A stretch of DNA of 64,000 bases from Prostheceraeus crozeri (GCA_907163375.1 CAJQUW010007086.1:124001-188000); one strand, 5' to 3'. Shown: positions 36,907 through 48,564, counted from the stretch's first letter. A program made the numbers and translations. The notes: generated by a model not told the origin, from the letters alone.

Positions 36907-37107
36907 ATAAAGAGGAGCTTACTTATTGCTTTTGCCAGAAATTTGTCTCAGATCTCCCGTCGGTTGGTCAACTATGCAGATTTGATGTTGTTTGTAGTAA
37001 AATCAAGCTGCTTGTTATGACCTTTGAGAAAACAAAAAAAACGGAAAGACTCGATCTCAACTTTCAAAAGAGTCCTCATTATGAATGAGGGATAGTCAAG
37101 CGATCAC

Positions 37108-37113
37108 TTTATT
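37108..37113 (-). terminator. polyadenylation signal AATAAA of the GTPase-pseudokinase gene
   Basis: tttatt on the plus strand reads AATAAA on the minus strand, about 140 bp after the stop codon of the 37255-40611 gene. The distance is normal for a short 3' untranslated region. Confidence 0.45.
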
Positions 37114-37254
37114 GATAGGCGAACAGGGTGATTTTGGGAGAGGGCAATTCAAAATATCATAAATGCGAGCAGTAAAGGATAGTAGCAGGCATAGTCTGCT
37201 AGATGATGAAAACAATGATATTGCTGCATCATGACTCATGAAATTTCACAAAAA

Positions 37255-40200
37255 TTATGTATTTCGTCGGTCACTAGACGTTGAGAAGGATATTCCGAGC
37301 CTATTCCTGCCCGACCGGTCAGCTTTCAATATATATTGATAGGATGCGTCCATAAGTGTCCTTGCTTCAGGCCTTTTCGTAGGATTCCAATTTAGGCATC
37401 GTCGTATAATGTCCCTATAGAAACTGGGTACTTTATTGCCTGAAAATGTGGAATTCATCAATCTTTCGAAAGTTGTTTCGTCACTGCGAATTAGATTAAA
37501 GATGTTAGCTTCATCCATTTCTATATTCGCGTCAGACTCACTGATTAAGTGTTGGCTATTATAAAACTTCTTTTGGTTGCACAATTCCCAAATAATTAAT
37601 CCAAGTGTGAAAATATTAGATTTTTCATTGCAGGTTTCCTGATTGTGTGTTTCTGGACTGACATAGAACTTAGAGTCATCATCTTCCCAATAAGATGATA
37701 TCCAAGAGTCATCAGGAAGTCCGAAAGAGAAGAATTTCAGTCTGTATCTGCTTTCCAAGATATCAACAACCAGTATATTTTGTGGACACAATTCCTGAAA
37801 AACTAGATGCTGTTGATGCACAAAGTCTATTGAAGAAATTATCTGATGAGCAAGATCCTGTACTATTTGATCCGTATTCAAGATTTTGCTTCTCTGCTCA
37901 AAATTATGGGATCTAGTCAGCCATGGTCGATTGAAGCGTCGGTGTATAAGATCACTCAAAGTTCCATTGAATGGCTCCGAAATAAACCCAACACAATCAT
38001 CTAGTCGCACAAGTCCAAAGAAGCGTAAAATATTATTGTGATCAGTGAATGATAGAATTTTCCAGGTTATCTCATGTGAACGAGTCCATCTTGCTGAATC
38101 ATATTCCCCTCTTGTGAATTGGCTCCCTTTTCGAATGTGTAATTGCTTTGCTTGACTGGTCATGGACATATACTGTTCGCCGTTTTGAGTGGAACTAGAA
38201 TGCAATTGCTGAGCAGAATATTCATAGACTTTTACGTACCGGTAATAGTGATCTACTATTAAGTTCATGTTCGAAAAACTCTGCTTTAAAATGGGACGGA
38301 ACATTTTCATAACACGAGAGTAAGAATTGTTCATGTTGAGACTTGAGATTTTACACTCCATGATTTCACTAAATTCAGTGACTATGTTCTCTAATGCTGC
38401 TTTCAGTTTATCACAGTTCTGGCGTATTGGCTCCAGAACATCATCCATTATTTCAATACTAAAAACAGGGGCTAGGCGTTCAATTTCATTCTCTGCAAAG
38501 TCTCGTGGATTAGACCGATAATCATTGAACTGTTCACTCGTGTAATTTGAGTTTAGTTTCTTTCCACAGAGAAAAATTGGAGATATGATGGCTGCACCTA
38601 CAACAGCTAATGGCACCCAAACTACCGACGTTATCCCCAAGACAACTACTTCGAGATTGTTCAACATTTGACTATTCGCGTTTTGAATCCTCTCTGATGA
38701 CTGATTGCTGTTTAGTTTGAGATAGTCGAATAGAAGCTGAGTTTCTTGTTCAAATCCTTCGAAAGTTTTAAAGCAAGCCTTTATCATTCTCTCAAACAGC
38801 TCATATACCTTAGCCTTATTTTTCATGTCAGTTTGATCTTCGATAACGTCTTTTACAACTTGATCAAGTCCAACCGTCCCCAATTCTTGTTTATTATTCC
38901 AAACTGTAATTGCTTTAACGGTTTGCTTACTAAATAACTTCTGCAATTCAATCATTAATTGTGCAAAGCAATCAACTGCTGGCAGTTCATCATCAGAGAA
39001 ATTTTTCATAACACTCAATCCTTCGTCAGAACACAGATATCTTTTGAGATCGTCACGTAGATCATCATATTCAATGTCAAAACTTCGTTTTAATTCCATG
39101 ATGCTTTTTTGGTTTGGTAATTTGTTAATCAGCGTGAACAATTTCCGTCTCTCTGTTCCTTCTAATTCTATCGCAGATTTCACGTTGCTCAATTGCCTTT
39201 GAGTTTCCTTCTGCATTATCGAGCACGCATGATACAACCATCTCAATGCATTGTCATGATGTGCACTTACTGCTCGCAAGAGTAAATTTCTGAGCGCATT
39301 TCTTAGATTCACGGCATCAAGAGTCTTGCATGATAAAATGTGCTGAGATGATGCGAAGAAAACATTGTAATTTAGCTCTACTGTTGGCCACAACTCGCGC
39401 AATTGTCTTATGAAGGCTTGCTGATATGTTGGCGCCTTATCGCGGTATTGTTTTAAAACCAGATCCCAACGATTAAAGACAAACATTACACTTGATTTAC
39501 TAATATTACGATTCCTGGCTTCGTTGATAAGTGAGTATGAACCGGTATTGTGCAAAACGGAAGAATCCAACATTGTTCGAACTTTATCTATTAACCGTTT
39601 AAACTCGGTATTGAGCAGACAGTTAACATCATCACTGGATAAAAGAAAAACGATAGCGGTCGCCGATTTTAAGTATTCATCAATAATAAAGGAATCCGTC
39701 AACGATAAACTTGGGATTTCTATGAAGGATATGTAGTCGCCAAGAAACGTAAAAGGACACGAAATTGTCACTAGATCGCGCTTGCTTCGTGAACTAAAAA
39801 GATTGCTGCATAATATTTCGCGCACTTGGGTCGATATATTTTCCGGTTGAAGTGTTAATTCCCTTGTATGAAATGATATTTGAGTTTTACCGTCACGACT
39901 GCAAAATTCCCCTTTCTTGACATGCATGTGAGCTGAATCATTAATGTGATTAAGTTTAAAGATGCAATGAGAGTTGTCAGTAGTATTCCCACCGACAGGT
40001 AGCAACTCTTGTCCTGCTATCAAATTTATCAGACTGCTTTTTCCAGATGACTCTGTGCCAAGAAAGAGAACCTGAGCACGAGGAGGCTTTAATCTCGCCT
40101 GAACACACTGGAGTTTAGACTTCCAATTAGATTTTGCAAAATTTGGGTTGAAGCGGTTGAAGTTAGAGTCCATCAAACTATCAATTACTGCCAGTCCATC

Positions 40201-40611
40201 CTGAAGGCATCGTCCATCGTAACTGTTAACTTCCTCCAAGCTATTGGTATTCGGAATTGAAGGCCGACAATTCACTGATTCACAAATCTTAGATAGATGG
40301 CTTGCTCTTTTCAATAACGTATGAAGTTGTTTTTGCAGTTCTTTTTCACAAATTTTATCATTCGGAAAACGTTGGTCATTACTTTTGTAAAAGTAATTAT
40401 CCAAAAATTCACGAGCTTTCTGTAAATCGAATAGTCCATCGGTTGCAACGTCAGTTTGAGAAAGTAAACGAATGACTTCTTTGTATGTCAATTTGTTAAT
40501 CTCACTTCTGGTAATTGGTGGTGTGGAAGGACGACTCGACCTGCTAAGCCTTTCTCTCGGCATGCTGCAGTAGTGCGTGAGATAATGGCTCTGATAAGAG
40601 CTGTGATCCAA
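37255..40611 (-). CDS. dynamin-like GTPase fused to a C-terminal pseudokinase (DSTYK-like architecture)
   Basis: A single 1118-residue open frame. Residues ~1-175 are helical, with no signal peptide. A dynamin-superfamily G domain follows: P-loop GTESSGKSS (185-193), switch-I Thr in GGNTTDN (208-213), a degenerate G3 (IEIPSL where DxPG is usual, 298-302), and G4 NRWD (380-383). A helical stalk region precedes a ~30-residue hydrophobic stretch (652-682), which suggests membrane insertion as in mitofusin or bacterial dynamin-like proteins. From ~825 a kinase fold follows, with NGTLSDLI, ELCPQNILV, SPE and RCLNWNPTKRP. The Gly-rich loop and VAIK Lys are not evident, HRD is FQE (938-940) and DFG is SFG (962-964), so phosphotransfer is unlikely. 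DSTYK has a comparable GTPase-like plus kinase layout, but I am not claiming orthology. The absence of introns is odd beside the intron-rich SEC31. A hAT element ends 93 bp upstream of the ATG. Confidence 0.85.
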   Translation of the reverse strand: MDHSSYQSHYLTHYCSMPRERLSRSSRPSTPPITRSEINKLTYKEVIRLLSQTDVATDGLFDLQKAREFLDNYFYKSNDQRFPNDKICEKELQKQLHTLLKRASHLSKICESVNCRPSIPNTNSLEEVNSYDGRCLQDGLAVIDSLMDSNFNRFNPNFAKSNWKSKLQCVQARLKPPRAQVLFLGTESSGKSSLINLIAGQELLPVGGNTTDNSHCIFKLNHINDSAHMHVKKGEFCSRDGKTQISFHTRELTLQPENISTQVREILCSNLFSSRSKRDLVTISCPFTFLGDYISFIEIPSLSLTDSFIIDEYLKSATAIVFLLSSDDVNCLLNTEFKRLIDKVRTMLDSSVLHNTGSYSLINEARNRNISKSSVMFVFNRWDLVLKQYRDKAPTYQQAFIRQLRELWPTVELNYNVFFASSQHILSCKTLDAVNLRNALRNLLLRAVSAHHDNALRWLYHACSIMQKETQRQLSNVKSAIELEGTERRKLFTLINKLPNQKSIMELKRSFDIEYDDLRDDLKRYLCSDEGLSVMKNFSDDELPAVDCFAQLMIELQKLFSKQTVKAITVWNNKQELGTVGLDQVVKDVIEDQTDMKNKAKVYELFERMIKACFKTFEGFEQETQLLFDYLKLNSNQSSERIQNANSQMLNNLEVVVLGITSVVWVPLAVVGAAIISPIFLCGKKLNSNYTSEQFNDYRSNPRDFAENEIERLAPVFSIEIMDDVLEPIRQNCDKLKAALENIVTEFSEIMECKISSLNMNNSYSRVMKMFRPILKQSFSNMNLIVDHYYRYVKVYEYSAQQLHSSSTQNGEQYMSMTSQAKQLHIRKGSQFTRGEYDSARWTRSHEITWKILSFTDHNNILRFFGLVRLDDCVGFISEPFNGTLSDLIHRRFNRPWLTRSHNFEQRSKILNTDQIVQDLAHQIISSIDFVHQQHLVFQELCPQNILVVDILESRYRLKFFSFGLPDDSWISSYWEDDDSKFYVSPETHNQETCNEKSNIFTLGLIIWELCNQKKFYNSQHLISESDANIEMDEANIFNLIRSDETTFERLMNSTFSGNKVPSFYRDIIRRCLNWNPTKRPEARTLMDASYQYILKADRSGRNRLGISFSTSSDRRNT

Positions 40612-40704
40612 GCGTTCACGAATGAACGATGTGCAATCGCTTATCTGTTATAGGCAGCTGATAGAGAACCGCACAGGTGACATGCGAGTTTTGACAGATA
40701 TTAG

Positions 40705-42385
40705 CAGAGTTGGAAAAGTCGGAATTGGAATTAATTCCGAGTCGGAATTAATTCCATTTTTCGTCGGAATTGGAATTGGAATTGACGATATTTAAATCTA
40801 CTGGAATTGGAATTGGAATTGACCTTGATAAACCTCAATTCCACTTTTTCGATAGACCTGTGATAAATCTATTTGTACAAAAATTGAAATCACAGTTCTC
40901 GGCCGTTGTGTTAGCTGCACGCACAGATAAGAGAGAGAGAGAGAGATCGACAGAGGTAGATTCATTCTATTGTTGAATAAAGGGTGCTAATTGTGACTTT
41001 GATGGGCCTACAGCCCCGGACAATGTTAATTCAGCGATTAAGCAAACAATGAAAAGTTAATCATCTTCGTTCAATCTGTTATTTAGTTATTTATCATGTA
41101 AGATAATGAATCAAAATAAAACAATTGTTGAATTTAGTTATTGATTGGATAAGCACAAAAATTGGAGATTAACTTAATTGTTGCACACACGAAAAACAAT
41201 CGGTTTGGAAAGAGGAAAATTAACCCTGCATTAAAGGGCATTAAAGGACAGTTCAAATAACAATATAGACAGTGTCAACAAATTATTCTAATAATTAATG
41301 ATTCAATTAAATGCAATGACATGAAATATTATTCAACTTCCAATCACAACAATTGACAATATTAATTTTCAAGACTAGTTATACAGATACGATACTCAAC
41401 GATAAAAGAAAAACTTTAAACTTGCAGTTCACTTCTTAATGTTGAATTCACTTCAATTCGATCGGACTCACTTATACCAAAATAATATCATAAATATCAT
41501 GAATATCAGTGTCACTTATACCGTCAATCTTCAATCGCGCTCGCTGATGTGTTGCCGCATACGCTACTGTGTTGTTGTTCGCTGGTAGGCAGTTGTAGTT
41601 GTTACTTCTGTAGTTAAGTTACACCGCGAGAGCCCGGAGTTCTTCTAACAGCTACTGAAGATGTCGTATGTGTTGTTGTTTCAATTTCTCATCGTTTTTA
41701 ATTTAAGCAAATTTTTGACACTTGACGATAAATCCACTTTCTTTTGAAAATTGAAAGAGTTTCCTTTAATCTCTGCTCGCTAGCTTTCGATCCGACCACA
41801 TTTTGTTCTTATCACGGAATTTTTAGTCTCCTTTTTTAATATGGACCATTAATCAGTTTTCATGATATCATTTTTATCGTTGTTTTTTCTTTCATCAACA
41901 ATCACGTTATTCGCACATTGAATTTCTTTCTTCTGTCAGTTAATTAATAGATTTATTCGCATCTCTCTCTCTCTCCCCCAGCGTTCGATTCTTTGCTGAC
42001 CGTTAATTTTCTTTTCTTTTTTTCACGAGATATTGAAAATCTCGTTTACGAAACGAAAATGGCACAGGCTGACCGGTTACATATATGTACACGTACATGT
42101 ACACAAGAAGTATGAACTATGAACATGAGAACGCACATAAGAACGACGCAGGGAACGGCGCACACGAACAACGAGGATAGGATAAGGGCACATGGGTTAG
42201 ATTGAAGCTAGAAAACTTTAGATACATTAACATAATACATTATACGCGTCATGCAATTATCGGAATTGAATCTCATTATGGAATTGGAATTGAATTGAAC
42301 TGTTTCGACTGGAATTGGAATTGAAGTTTCTGCTCCGGAATTGGAATTGGAATTAAAAAATTTCAGTGGAATTTTTCCAGCTCTG
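40705..42385. mobile_element. hAT-like element with GGAATT subterminal repeats
   Basis: Inverted ends cagag(t/c)tggaaaa (40705 and, complemented, 42385). Target duplication gatattag (40697-40704) versus gatatcag (42386-42393), seven of eight. Dense ggaattggaatt arrays lie inside both ends (40720-40840 and 42260-42360) in the same direction. The interior is non-coding, with an (AG)n run near 40930 and a (TC)n run near 41962. It may supply or disrupt the promoter of the GTPase-pseudokinase gene. Confidence 0.85.
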
Positions 42386-43971
42386 GATATCAGATGTATA
42401 TAGTATTTCATTTTTTAGATATTCTTGGCACAAGGTTGAGTCCGTCTTAGCTCCAGATCTTGTGTGAATCTTTATGATTTATTAGATATTCTATTTAACA
42501 CCTCCACTTACATCGACAATATTCGCTTACAACAGGTTTAACTGATAAGGGTATAACTCATAAAATGCTGCTTAAATCCACTGATGATTAATAAAATGAG
42601 CAGATAACTTTTCTGTCGCGGTATATCTCATCCATGCAAGGCGCAGAACATTAATTCTATCGCCATTATTAATAATACACAATCTCGTTGCACATAAATA
42701 GATGGTCTATAATTGTGCCTTTAAATTAGTTGTTGTTAGTTCTCATTTACTTTGGCAAGATTGCATCCTACATATATATGTACATGGTAGTAGTATGTTT
42801 GCTGTAGATTCAAAAAGCGGTGACTTGGTCCATTTATTGGTCAAATAATAACTATACTTTTGATTACATTATTAACATTATTGACAAAAATAACTATTTG
42901 TCAAGGAAGTTATCTTGATCTGATTATATTAGAAATGATAATCTAAGGGCAATGATTCATTAATCAATTGTGAAGGAAATACTGTCATCATTATCTTGAT
43001 CTGATTATCTTCTATTTCAGCGAATCCATAACGAAGCACAATTCCATAGAAGAAAGACACATTGTAATTGCGTGTCAAGAAATTCAGCAGCTCGTATGTT
43101 GACCACAACTGCTGCAAGAGGTAAGAATTTTGTAAGATCTTATCTTACAGATGAAGTCAATTTTTTGTACTTTTTGTAGAAAACGACCTAAGAATGCAGA
43201 ATTACTCGCTGTCCCTTTGGAGAGACTGAGCACAAGTTATCTCATAACAGTAGGGAAGTTTAATATCGCTGTCATTCCCGATAGAAATTTTTTCAGTCAC
43301 GAAGCACGAGTTTTTGAAACGAGGAATTTTATTCATTCCCTGATAAAGATTCTTCTTCACAACAATTCACGAATGCCGAGTTATCTCGGGCTATAACGTG
43401 CTGTCATTATTTCACAAATGCCGGGTGAACTCGCTTCTTTATTTTGTCCACTTAAAGCACGCTTTTGAGATAAAATTTCACTATTATCTAGGCGAGCACT
43501 ATATTGTAGTACTTGTTAGAATGTCGAGTCACTATGGATGCGACTTTGATACAATTATGACGAATATGCTCATGCAGTCGAGTATGAAGTTCACACTTTG
43601 ACCTTCGCCTAGGTAATCGATGCTTAACCGGCGAAACTTCATAGAAAAAGTGATCGACCATTTAAATAAAGCAATGAAAATTCCTGTTCATCCATTGTCT
43701 GCAATAAGAAATACACATAATTCCAGGAAAGTCTCATTTTCGTCCTCATTCCCTGCAGAAGCTCGTGCTGGCGGCTGGACTAATTATGTATTATGTTAAT
43801 GTGTGTTATATTGTCTACATGAACATTATTGCATGAATGTAGAATTAGTGACCATCAAAGCCACCTAAACACCGGCAAGATGCATTTATGAAGGCTGTAA
43901 TATGTCATCAAAGTCAATAGTGATTAGTTTGCATAAGTAAATATTATGTCGCATGCTCGAAAATGTAAAGA
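42386..43971. other. mostly featureless; one possible exon at 42979-43102 (-)
   Basis: On the minus strand an acceptor-like ctcttgcag precedes QLWSTYELLNFLTRNYN and a further 25 open residues, followed only by a weak donor. I recognise no family. At 43741-43782 the sequence resembles the outer end of the fold-back element at 7802-8550. Confidence 0.25.
43741..43782. repeat. diverged end of a fold-back element
   Basis: ccctgcagaagctcgtgctg and the following ggctggacta align with ccctgcacaagttcgcgcta and cccggacta at the right end of the 7802-8550 fold-back. No mirrored arm is evident nearby, so it is a fragment. Confidence 0.5.
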
Positions 43972-44844
43972 CTAATGTTGTTTTCGTTGACGAAAACGAA
44001 AACGACAACGAAAACTTTTTCTCCATTTTCGTTTTTGATTTCTGTAAACAAGATAGCTCTTATAGGGTAAAATAAATGAACGCCATCTCAACTCTCGGAA
44101 TGCGACTAACTACAAGTTGCATACCACTTGTAGTTCTATGAAAAGGTAATATTTCTGACAGCATTTCATTTGTTAGCTTTCCGCATCATACTGTACATTG
44201 AATCCTAACATGTACTAGGAGATCCTAGTATCTGGTAGTAATCCTAGTATACACATAGAAAAATCCTAGCCTCATTCACCTTAATGACGAAGTATCCCGA
44301 GTTCTTAGAAAGCATGTGAGGAAAGCGTTGACGTTGATGTGATGATGACGCGGAGGTTACCACTGCCGGATTAGCTGGCTACCGTCTTTGTGACGTGAAT
44401 TCGTCTTTGTTGCTTCGTGTGAGACGGTTATGTGTTGTGCCTTGGAGATGGAGGAGTGCGCTTTGAGGCCAATTTATTTTCGAGGATAAAGTCAAGAAAT
44501 GTAAATTATGTTCATTCATACGAAAAGACAATATTTTTCTCTAGCCGGTATCATTACCGAGGGTAGGAGAAACTTGCGGGGCAGCACGTCTAGAGGGAGG
44601 CCCTATTCCGTTGCAATGAAACCTGGTTTTAATAGCTACTAGAACCACTTGTTTGCAATAGGTTTTGACGGATTCAATAAATTTGGCTGGCTAAAGCCAT
44701 ATTTGAATTTATTTCATTTTTCAACTTTACTTTTAGCCGTTTTTCAGCGTATCAATATACAATTAGATGTTAAAAATAAGAAAACGAAAACGAAAAGTCG
44801 TGAGAAAGATAAAACGGAAACTAAACGGAAGAAAACAACACCAG
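43972..44844. mobile_element. possible element with GAAAACGAAAACG repeats
   Basis: ctaatgttgttttcgtt at 43972 is mirrored, with four differences, by the sequence ending gaaaacaacaccag at 44844. gacgaaaacgaaaacg-type repeats lie inside both ends in the same direction. Flanks agree only partly. If real, it lies in the YRDC 5' region and would contain the candidate upstream exon 44508-44562. Confidence 0.35.
44508..44562 (+). CDS. YRDC: candidate upstream YRDC exon (mitochondrial-type leader)
   Basis: An ATG at 44508, with an in-frame TAA just before it (44502-44504), encodes MFIHTKRQYFSLAGIITE, then a donor g|gtagga at 44562/44563. Splicing to the acceptor cag|gtggtg (44952) joins in frame as EGGVAISRKMVHRL. 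A short basic, aromatic leader would fit mitochondrial import, known for YRDC. However, translation could equally start at the ATG in the next exon, and this exon may lie inside a transposable element. Confidence 0.3.
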
Positions 44845-44974
44845 TAATAAGAATAAGGATGCTTTTTGAGCGAAGAAAAATGTGATTTAAAACGAGCAAT
44901 TTTTTGACCTATTCAGAATGATTACATAAGTTTTCTCGATTCATCTTTCAGGTGGTGTAGCCATTAGTCGAAAG

Positions 44975-45430
44975 ATGGTCCATCGTTTGTCCTCTGAAAC
45001 ATTTCAGCACATACTTGATATCTCAGTGAATGCCTTGAAAGCTGGAGGTGTTGTTGCAGTTCCCACGGATACAATCTATGGTCTCTCTTGTTTGGTTCAA
45101 AATGAAGACGCAGTTCAGAAAATATACGACATCAAAGGTCGACATCAAGAGAAGCCGATAGCTATGTGTGTTCAATCAGTCCAAGATATTTATCGCTGGT
45201 GTGATGTCACCTTGCCTGAAGCAGCTATTCATGATTTGCTACCTGGTCCTGTCACTCTGGTATTTCGACGTCGGCAATGTCTGAACGCTGCATTCAATCC
45301 AACAACTCAATTAGTTGGAGTGAGAATTCCTGACGAACCCTTTATAGTTGCATTGACTCGGGAAGCTGATGGACCTTTGGCCTTGACATCAGCCAACAAA
45401 AGTAACGATTTGAGCTCCTTGAAAGTAGAT
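44975..45430 (+). CDS. YRDC: YRDC exon: threonylcarbamoyl-AMP synthase core
   Basis: The YrdC/Sua5 enzyme makes threonylcarbamoyl-AMP from Thr, bicarbonate and ATP for the t6A37 modification of ANN-decoding tRNAs; partners transfer the group to tRNA. This exon carries most of the fold: GGVVAVPTDTIYGLSC (phosphate/ATP site), KGRHQEKPIAM (KxR...KP signature), LLPGPVTLVF, GVRIPD and LALTSANKS (SAN motif). ATG 44975 has A at -3 and G at +4. The exon ends at a consensus donor GAT|GTAAGT (45430/45431). Reading through the donor adds an unrelated tail that stops at 45496. With the following exons the product is about 216 residues from this ATG, or 243 with the candidate leader. Confidence 0.92.
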
Positions 45431-45900
45431 GTAAGTTGCCGCTGTATATTTTGGACCCAATGCAGGGCTGCCACTTGGTCTGTATTTACGGACTAGTCTG
45501 TAATGTCCGCAAATAGTCTGTATTTTTTAATCAACATTTACTTTCAGTTAGTAAAGAAATGTATGATATATAATATGGTTATGTTAGTGGAATTTTGTTA
45601 GTGTAGATTATGGAGCTAAATTATTCATTGTGTTTCTTTGACACACAAATCGTATTGCAAAAGGATAAAAAAACGGAAGTAGTATTTTCCTCTAAAGTCA
45701 AATATCGGGTTGTAAATCCGGTTTATTATGCTGGCCTAAGTTCCTTTGTCTGCAAATCTTGAGAAACTTGGAAATTTTATAGGTATGCCTACGGACAGAT
45801 AAGAGTTGGCCGTGGCATGGTAAAACTGAGCTAGTTAAGTTCTGGTTGATATTTGAGTAATAATTGACAGACATAGGAAGGTAGACTGAATACTGCCGTG

Positions 45901-45922
45901 TCACCCCACCAATGGGGTGACG
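45901..45922. repeat. perfect 9-bp hairpin in YRDC intron
   Basis: gtcacccca and tggggtgac are separated by 4 bases. Related tcacccca(t) motifs occur at about 14004 and 46074. Role unknown. Confidence 0.5.
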
Positions 45923-46174
45923 TGGCAGTTTTTGAGATTCAAATTAGAATGTCAAGAGCGCCTCTTACAGAATTTTATCAAATAGAAAAAAGTTGGGAGA
46001 AACGCTGTCTAATACGGGTAAAATCTTTCTTCATTATTTTGACATGATGGATGATTTTCAAAGATGCTATCATGTCACCCCATTCTCCCCAACATTGCAT
46101 TTCTCTACTTGTGCGTTAGCACTACATATTTTTATGATACAGCAAATATCTTCAGATTTCTGACTGTCTTGCAG

Positions 46175-46311
46175 GAATTTTCTCATCTGTGGCCACGTTT
46201 GGACGTTGTTGTTGATGGTGGAGAACTTCATACAGATTCAGCAGCACGCTCGGGGTCTACAGTCATTGACGTATCTGAGGAGGGACTTTATAAAATTATT
46301 CGCTCTGGAAG
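46175..46311 (+). CDS. YRDC: YRDC exon: C-terminal part of the YrdC domain
   Basis: Acceptor gtcttgcag precedes 46175, and the join with the previous exon is in phase 0. It encodes EFSHLWPRLDVVVDGGEL, then GSTVIDVSEEGLYKIIRSG, matching the G.STVVD segment of YrdC proteins (nucleotide-site lid). Donor AG|GTAAAG follows 46311. Confidence 0.9.
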
Positions 46312-46371
46312 GTAAAGTTGTTCCTGTCGGTAAACTATCAGCATTTCCGTCAGCTTCTCTTATTTTTTCAG

Positions 46372-46432
46372 TGCTTTGGAACCTACTTTAAAAATAGTCA
46401 GAGACAAGTTTGGATGCATCGAAAAAACATGA
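46372..46432 (+). CDS. YRDC: YRDC last exon
   Basis: Acceptor ttttttcag precedes 46372. The spliced codon gives SALEPTLKIVRDKFGCIEKT and TGA 46430-46432, matching the GxLxxxxI C-terminus of YrdC proteins. An AATAAA at about 46804 could serve polyadenylation. Confidence 0.85.
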
Positions 46433-48564
46433 AAGGTGCTAAATTGCAATTTCTGTATCGAAATGTTTCTCATATTCTTAAGCAGCACATTTGTATGATG
46501 ATTTCTCACAAAGAACATTTGGTTCTTACTATGACTCAGATGGTAACGAGATGGAGGATATGATCTGTGGGGTCTCATTGAAATCATTTAACCTGTCCAT
46601 CATGACGCACCTCACCATGAATAAGTGTCTAATTAGCGCGAGTAAACTCGACAATGATAGTTAAGCTCTTGTGTGATTAGCATGGAACTGCATTTTGTAA
46701 CTTTGCATTCCTTTCCCTGCACTTCCAGGATTGCTCATGCAGCTAACATATCATAAATGCTTAATGATTTAAAAAAATCATACACGCGTGTCTCTGTATT
46801 TGGAATAAAAATGCAGTAATTATCAGACGTGTTTTTTCTTTGTCATATCACTTGATACACCCTTGACACTGCGTCCACAAGACGAAACGCGTCAGGTTTT
46901 TACCATTAGTCGCAAAATATAAATTATTCATCGCAACAAAGGGACAAGAATTTTCATTTGAAACTAAAGGTGACTGTCAAGATCTTCCCGTACCGACAGA
47001 CGCTGACTATACCGCTCAGCACGTTTTTAAGATGCATACATCCTCGATGATAAATCATACTACTATCCTGCCTGATACATCAGCTATCGATCAAGACTAT
47101 CAGATTCATCGTTCTAGATTTATGAAGAACAGTTAGATGAGATGAATCGCTTGAAAATACAAAATATTTCACTTGAAACGTTGCTGATATCTCGATAATG
47201 CTATTTTTATTCAAACGGTTTCGAGCTCCCACTTTTCCACAGGAATTTAAATAAAAGCCCATTATGCCCTAGTGCGGTTTGGAAAAATTTCTATGGTCAA
47301 TGCTATAGAAATGAAAGCTCACATGAATAGTTTAGAGACGCTTCACATGCTAGACAATGTGGGCTCTTTTCCGGATTTTTATGAAAATTTAGGGGTCTCG
47401 AGTTTCGGCGAGAAATGTTTAGAAACAATTAGGCGATATAGAGGGGTTAGAAATGCATCTGCTAGCTGATCAAGAAAATTGTCTTCATGACAAGTTGGAC
47501 ATACATCGTATCATCTCTGGCATATGTCTGGTGATTGCATATCTTTGACCGTCGTTGCATGACGTACCCATGATTTATAAGTTGACATGCAAAAATGAAG
47601 TGGTTTTGAATTTCAAATGAATTTTTATGCCACAAATCCTAAGCTTAAAATGAAAGACATCTTCGGTTAGAGCAGACGAAGACCAACAGCGTAGAACATT
47701 GACTTAATGTACCTATGGCTACAAAATGCAAAAGACAAGATCGAACCACCCCAACAAGTACTAAAATTTCTGAATTTTATCATCTTCGACAATATATCTT
47801 TGAGACAAATTCATCAAATGGAGATCGTACTGTTGGACTCCTCACAATATTACGGACTTACGCGCTTAATATGGTGTCAATCTTCAGATTCGTCAGAATT
47901 CAGACCAGGTCGAGTTTGCATTACGTTGAATGGAAAATTGATCTTCTTGTCCCTATGACTTAATGCTCTGTCGATTGAGGACTATAGCTATCAGCATCAT
48001 CAGATCATCTCGCACCCGGGAAATTTTTCTGTGATGTGACCTTACTTTCGCATTGGTTGGCAGCAAAAAATGATAACCCTTTGGGCCATATTCCACTGGA
48101 ACTAATAGCATGGCTAACTTTCTCCATTGATCTCGATATTTCGTTCGCATTGGTGGGTGATAGATATTGCTCTTTTTTGATATCGCTTTCACAAATGGCA
48201 GCTTTTTTTGCTTACCATCCAACACCCCACTTTAAAGTCTTTCTATCGCTCCTTTTCTCTCACAAGCCTGACAATTTCATGTGATGTACGTCTTTTGATA
48301 ATCAATAAACAACTCCCATCGGTGTTTACAATTTGGAGGACTTGTTCATGTTAAGATCTTCAGTATCATTCGGCAAAGTAAGCCGCAAATCATGAGGCTG
48401 TAGGCCTATGCAAACTGGCTCAAAATTTGCCGATTCGCGGGTCCCTATAGTGCATGACGAACAGAGGACTGCATTTTTCATGCTTTCTCCCAAACTTCGA
48501 GTAGTACACTTATACTATGTCATTTACCTACGCTGCATCCGCATTGTGGAATTCCTTAAAAAGA
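46433..48564. other. no gene; Penelope-type tail remnant near 46860
   Basis: 46872-46904 contains gtccacaagacgaaacgcgt, similar to the 3' tails of Penelope-like elements, but no coding sequence accompanies it. Open frames at 47272-47469 and 47707-47963 resemble nothing I know. Confidence 0.35.

Noticed and set aside
45431..45496. YRDC frame continuing to a stop at 45496
   Set aside because: It reads through a consensus GTAAGT donor; the next exon at 46175 restores family-conserved sequence in phase.
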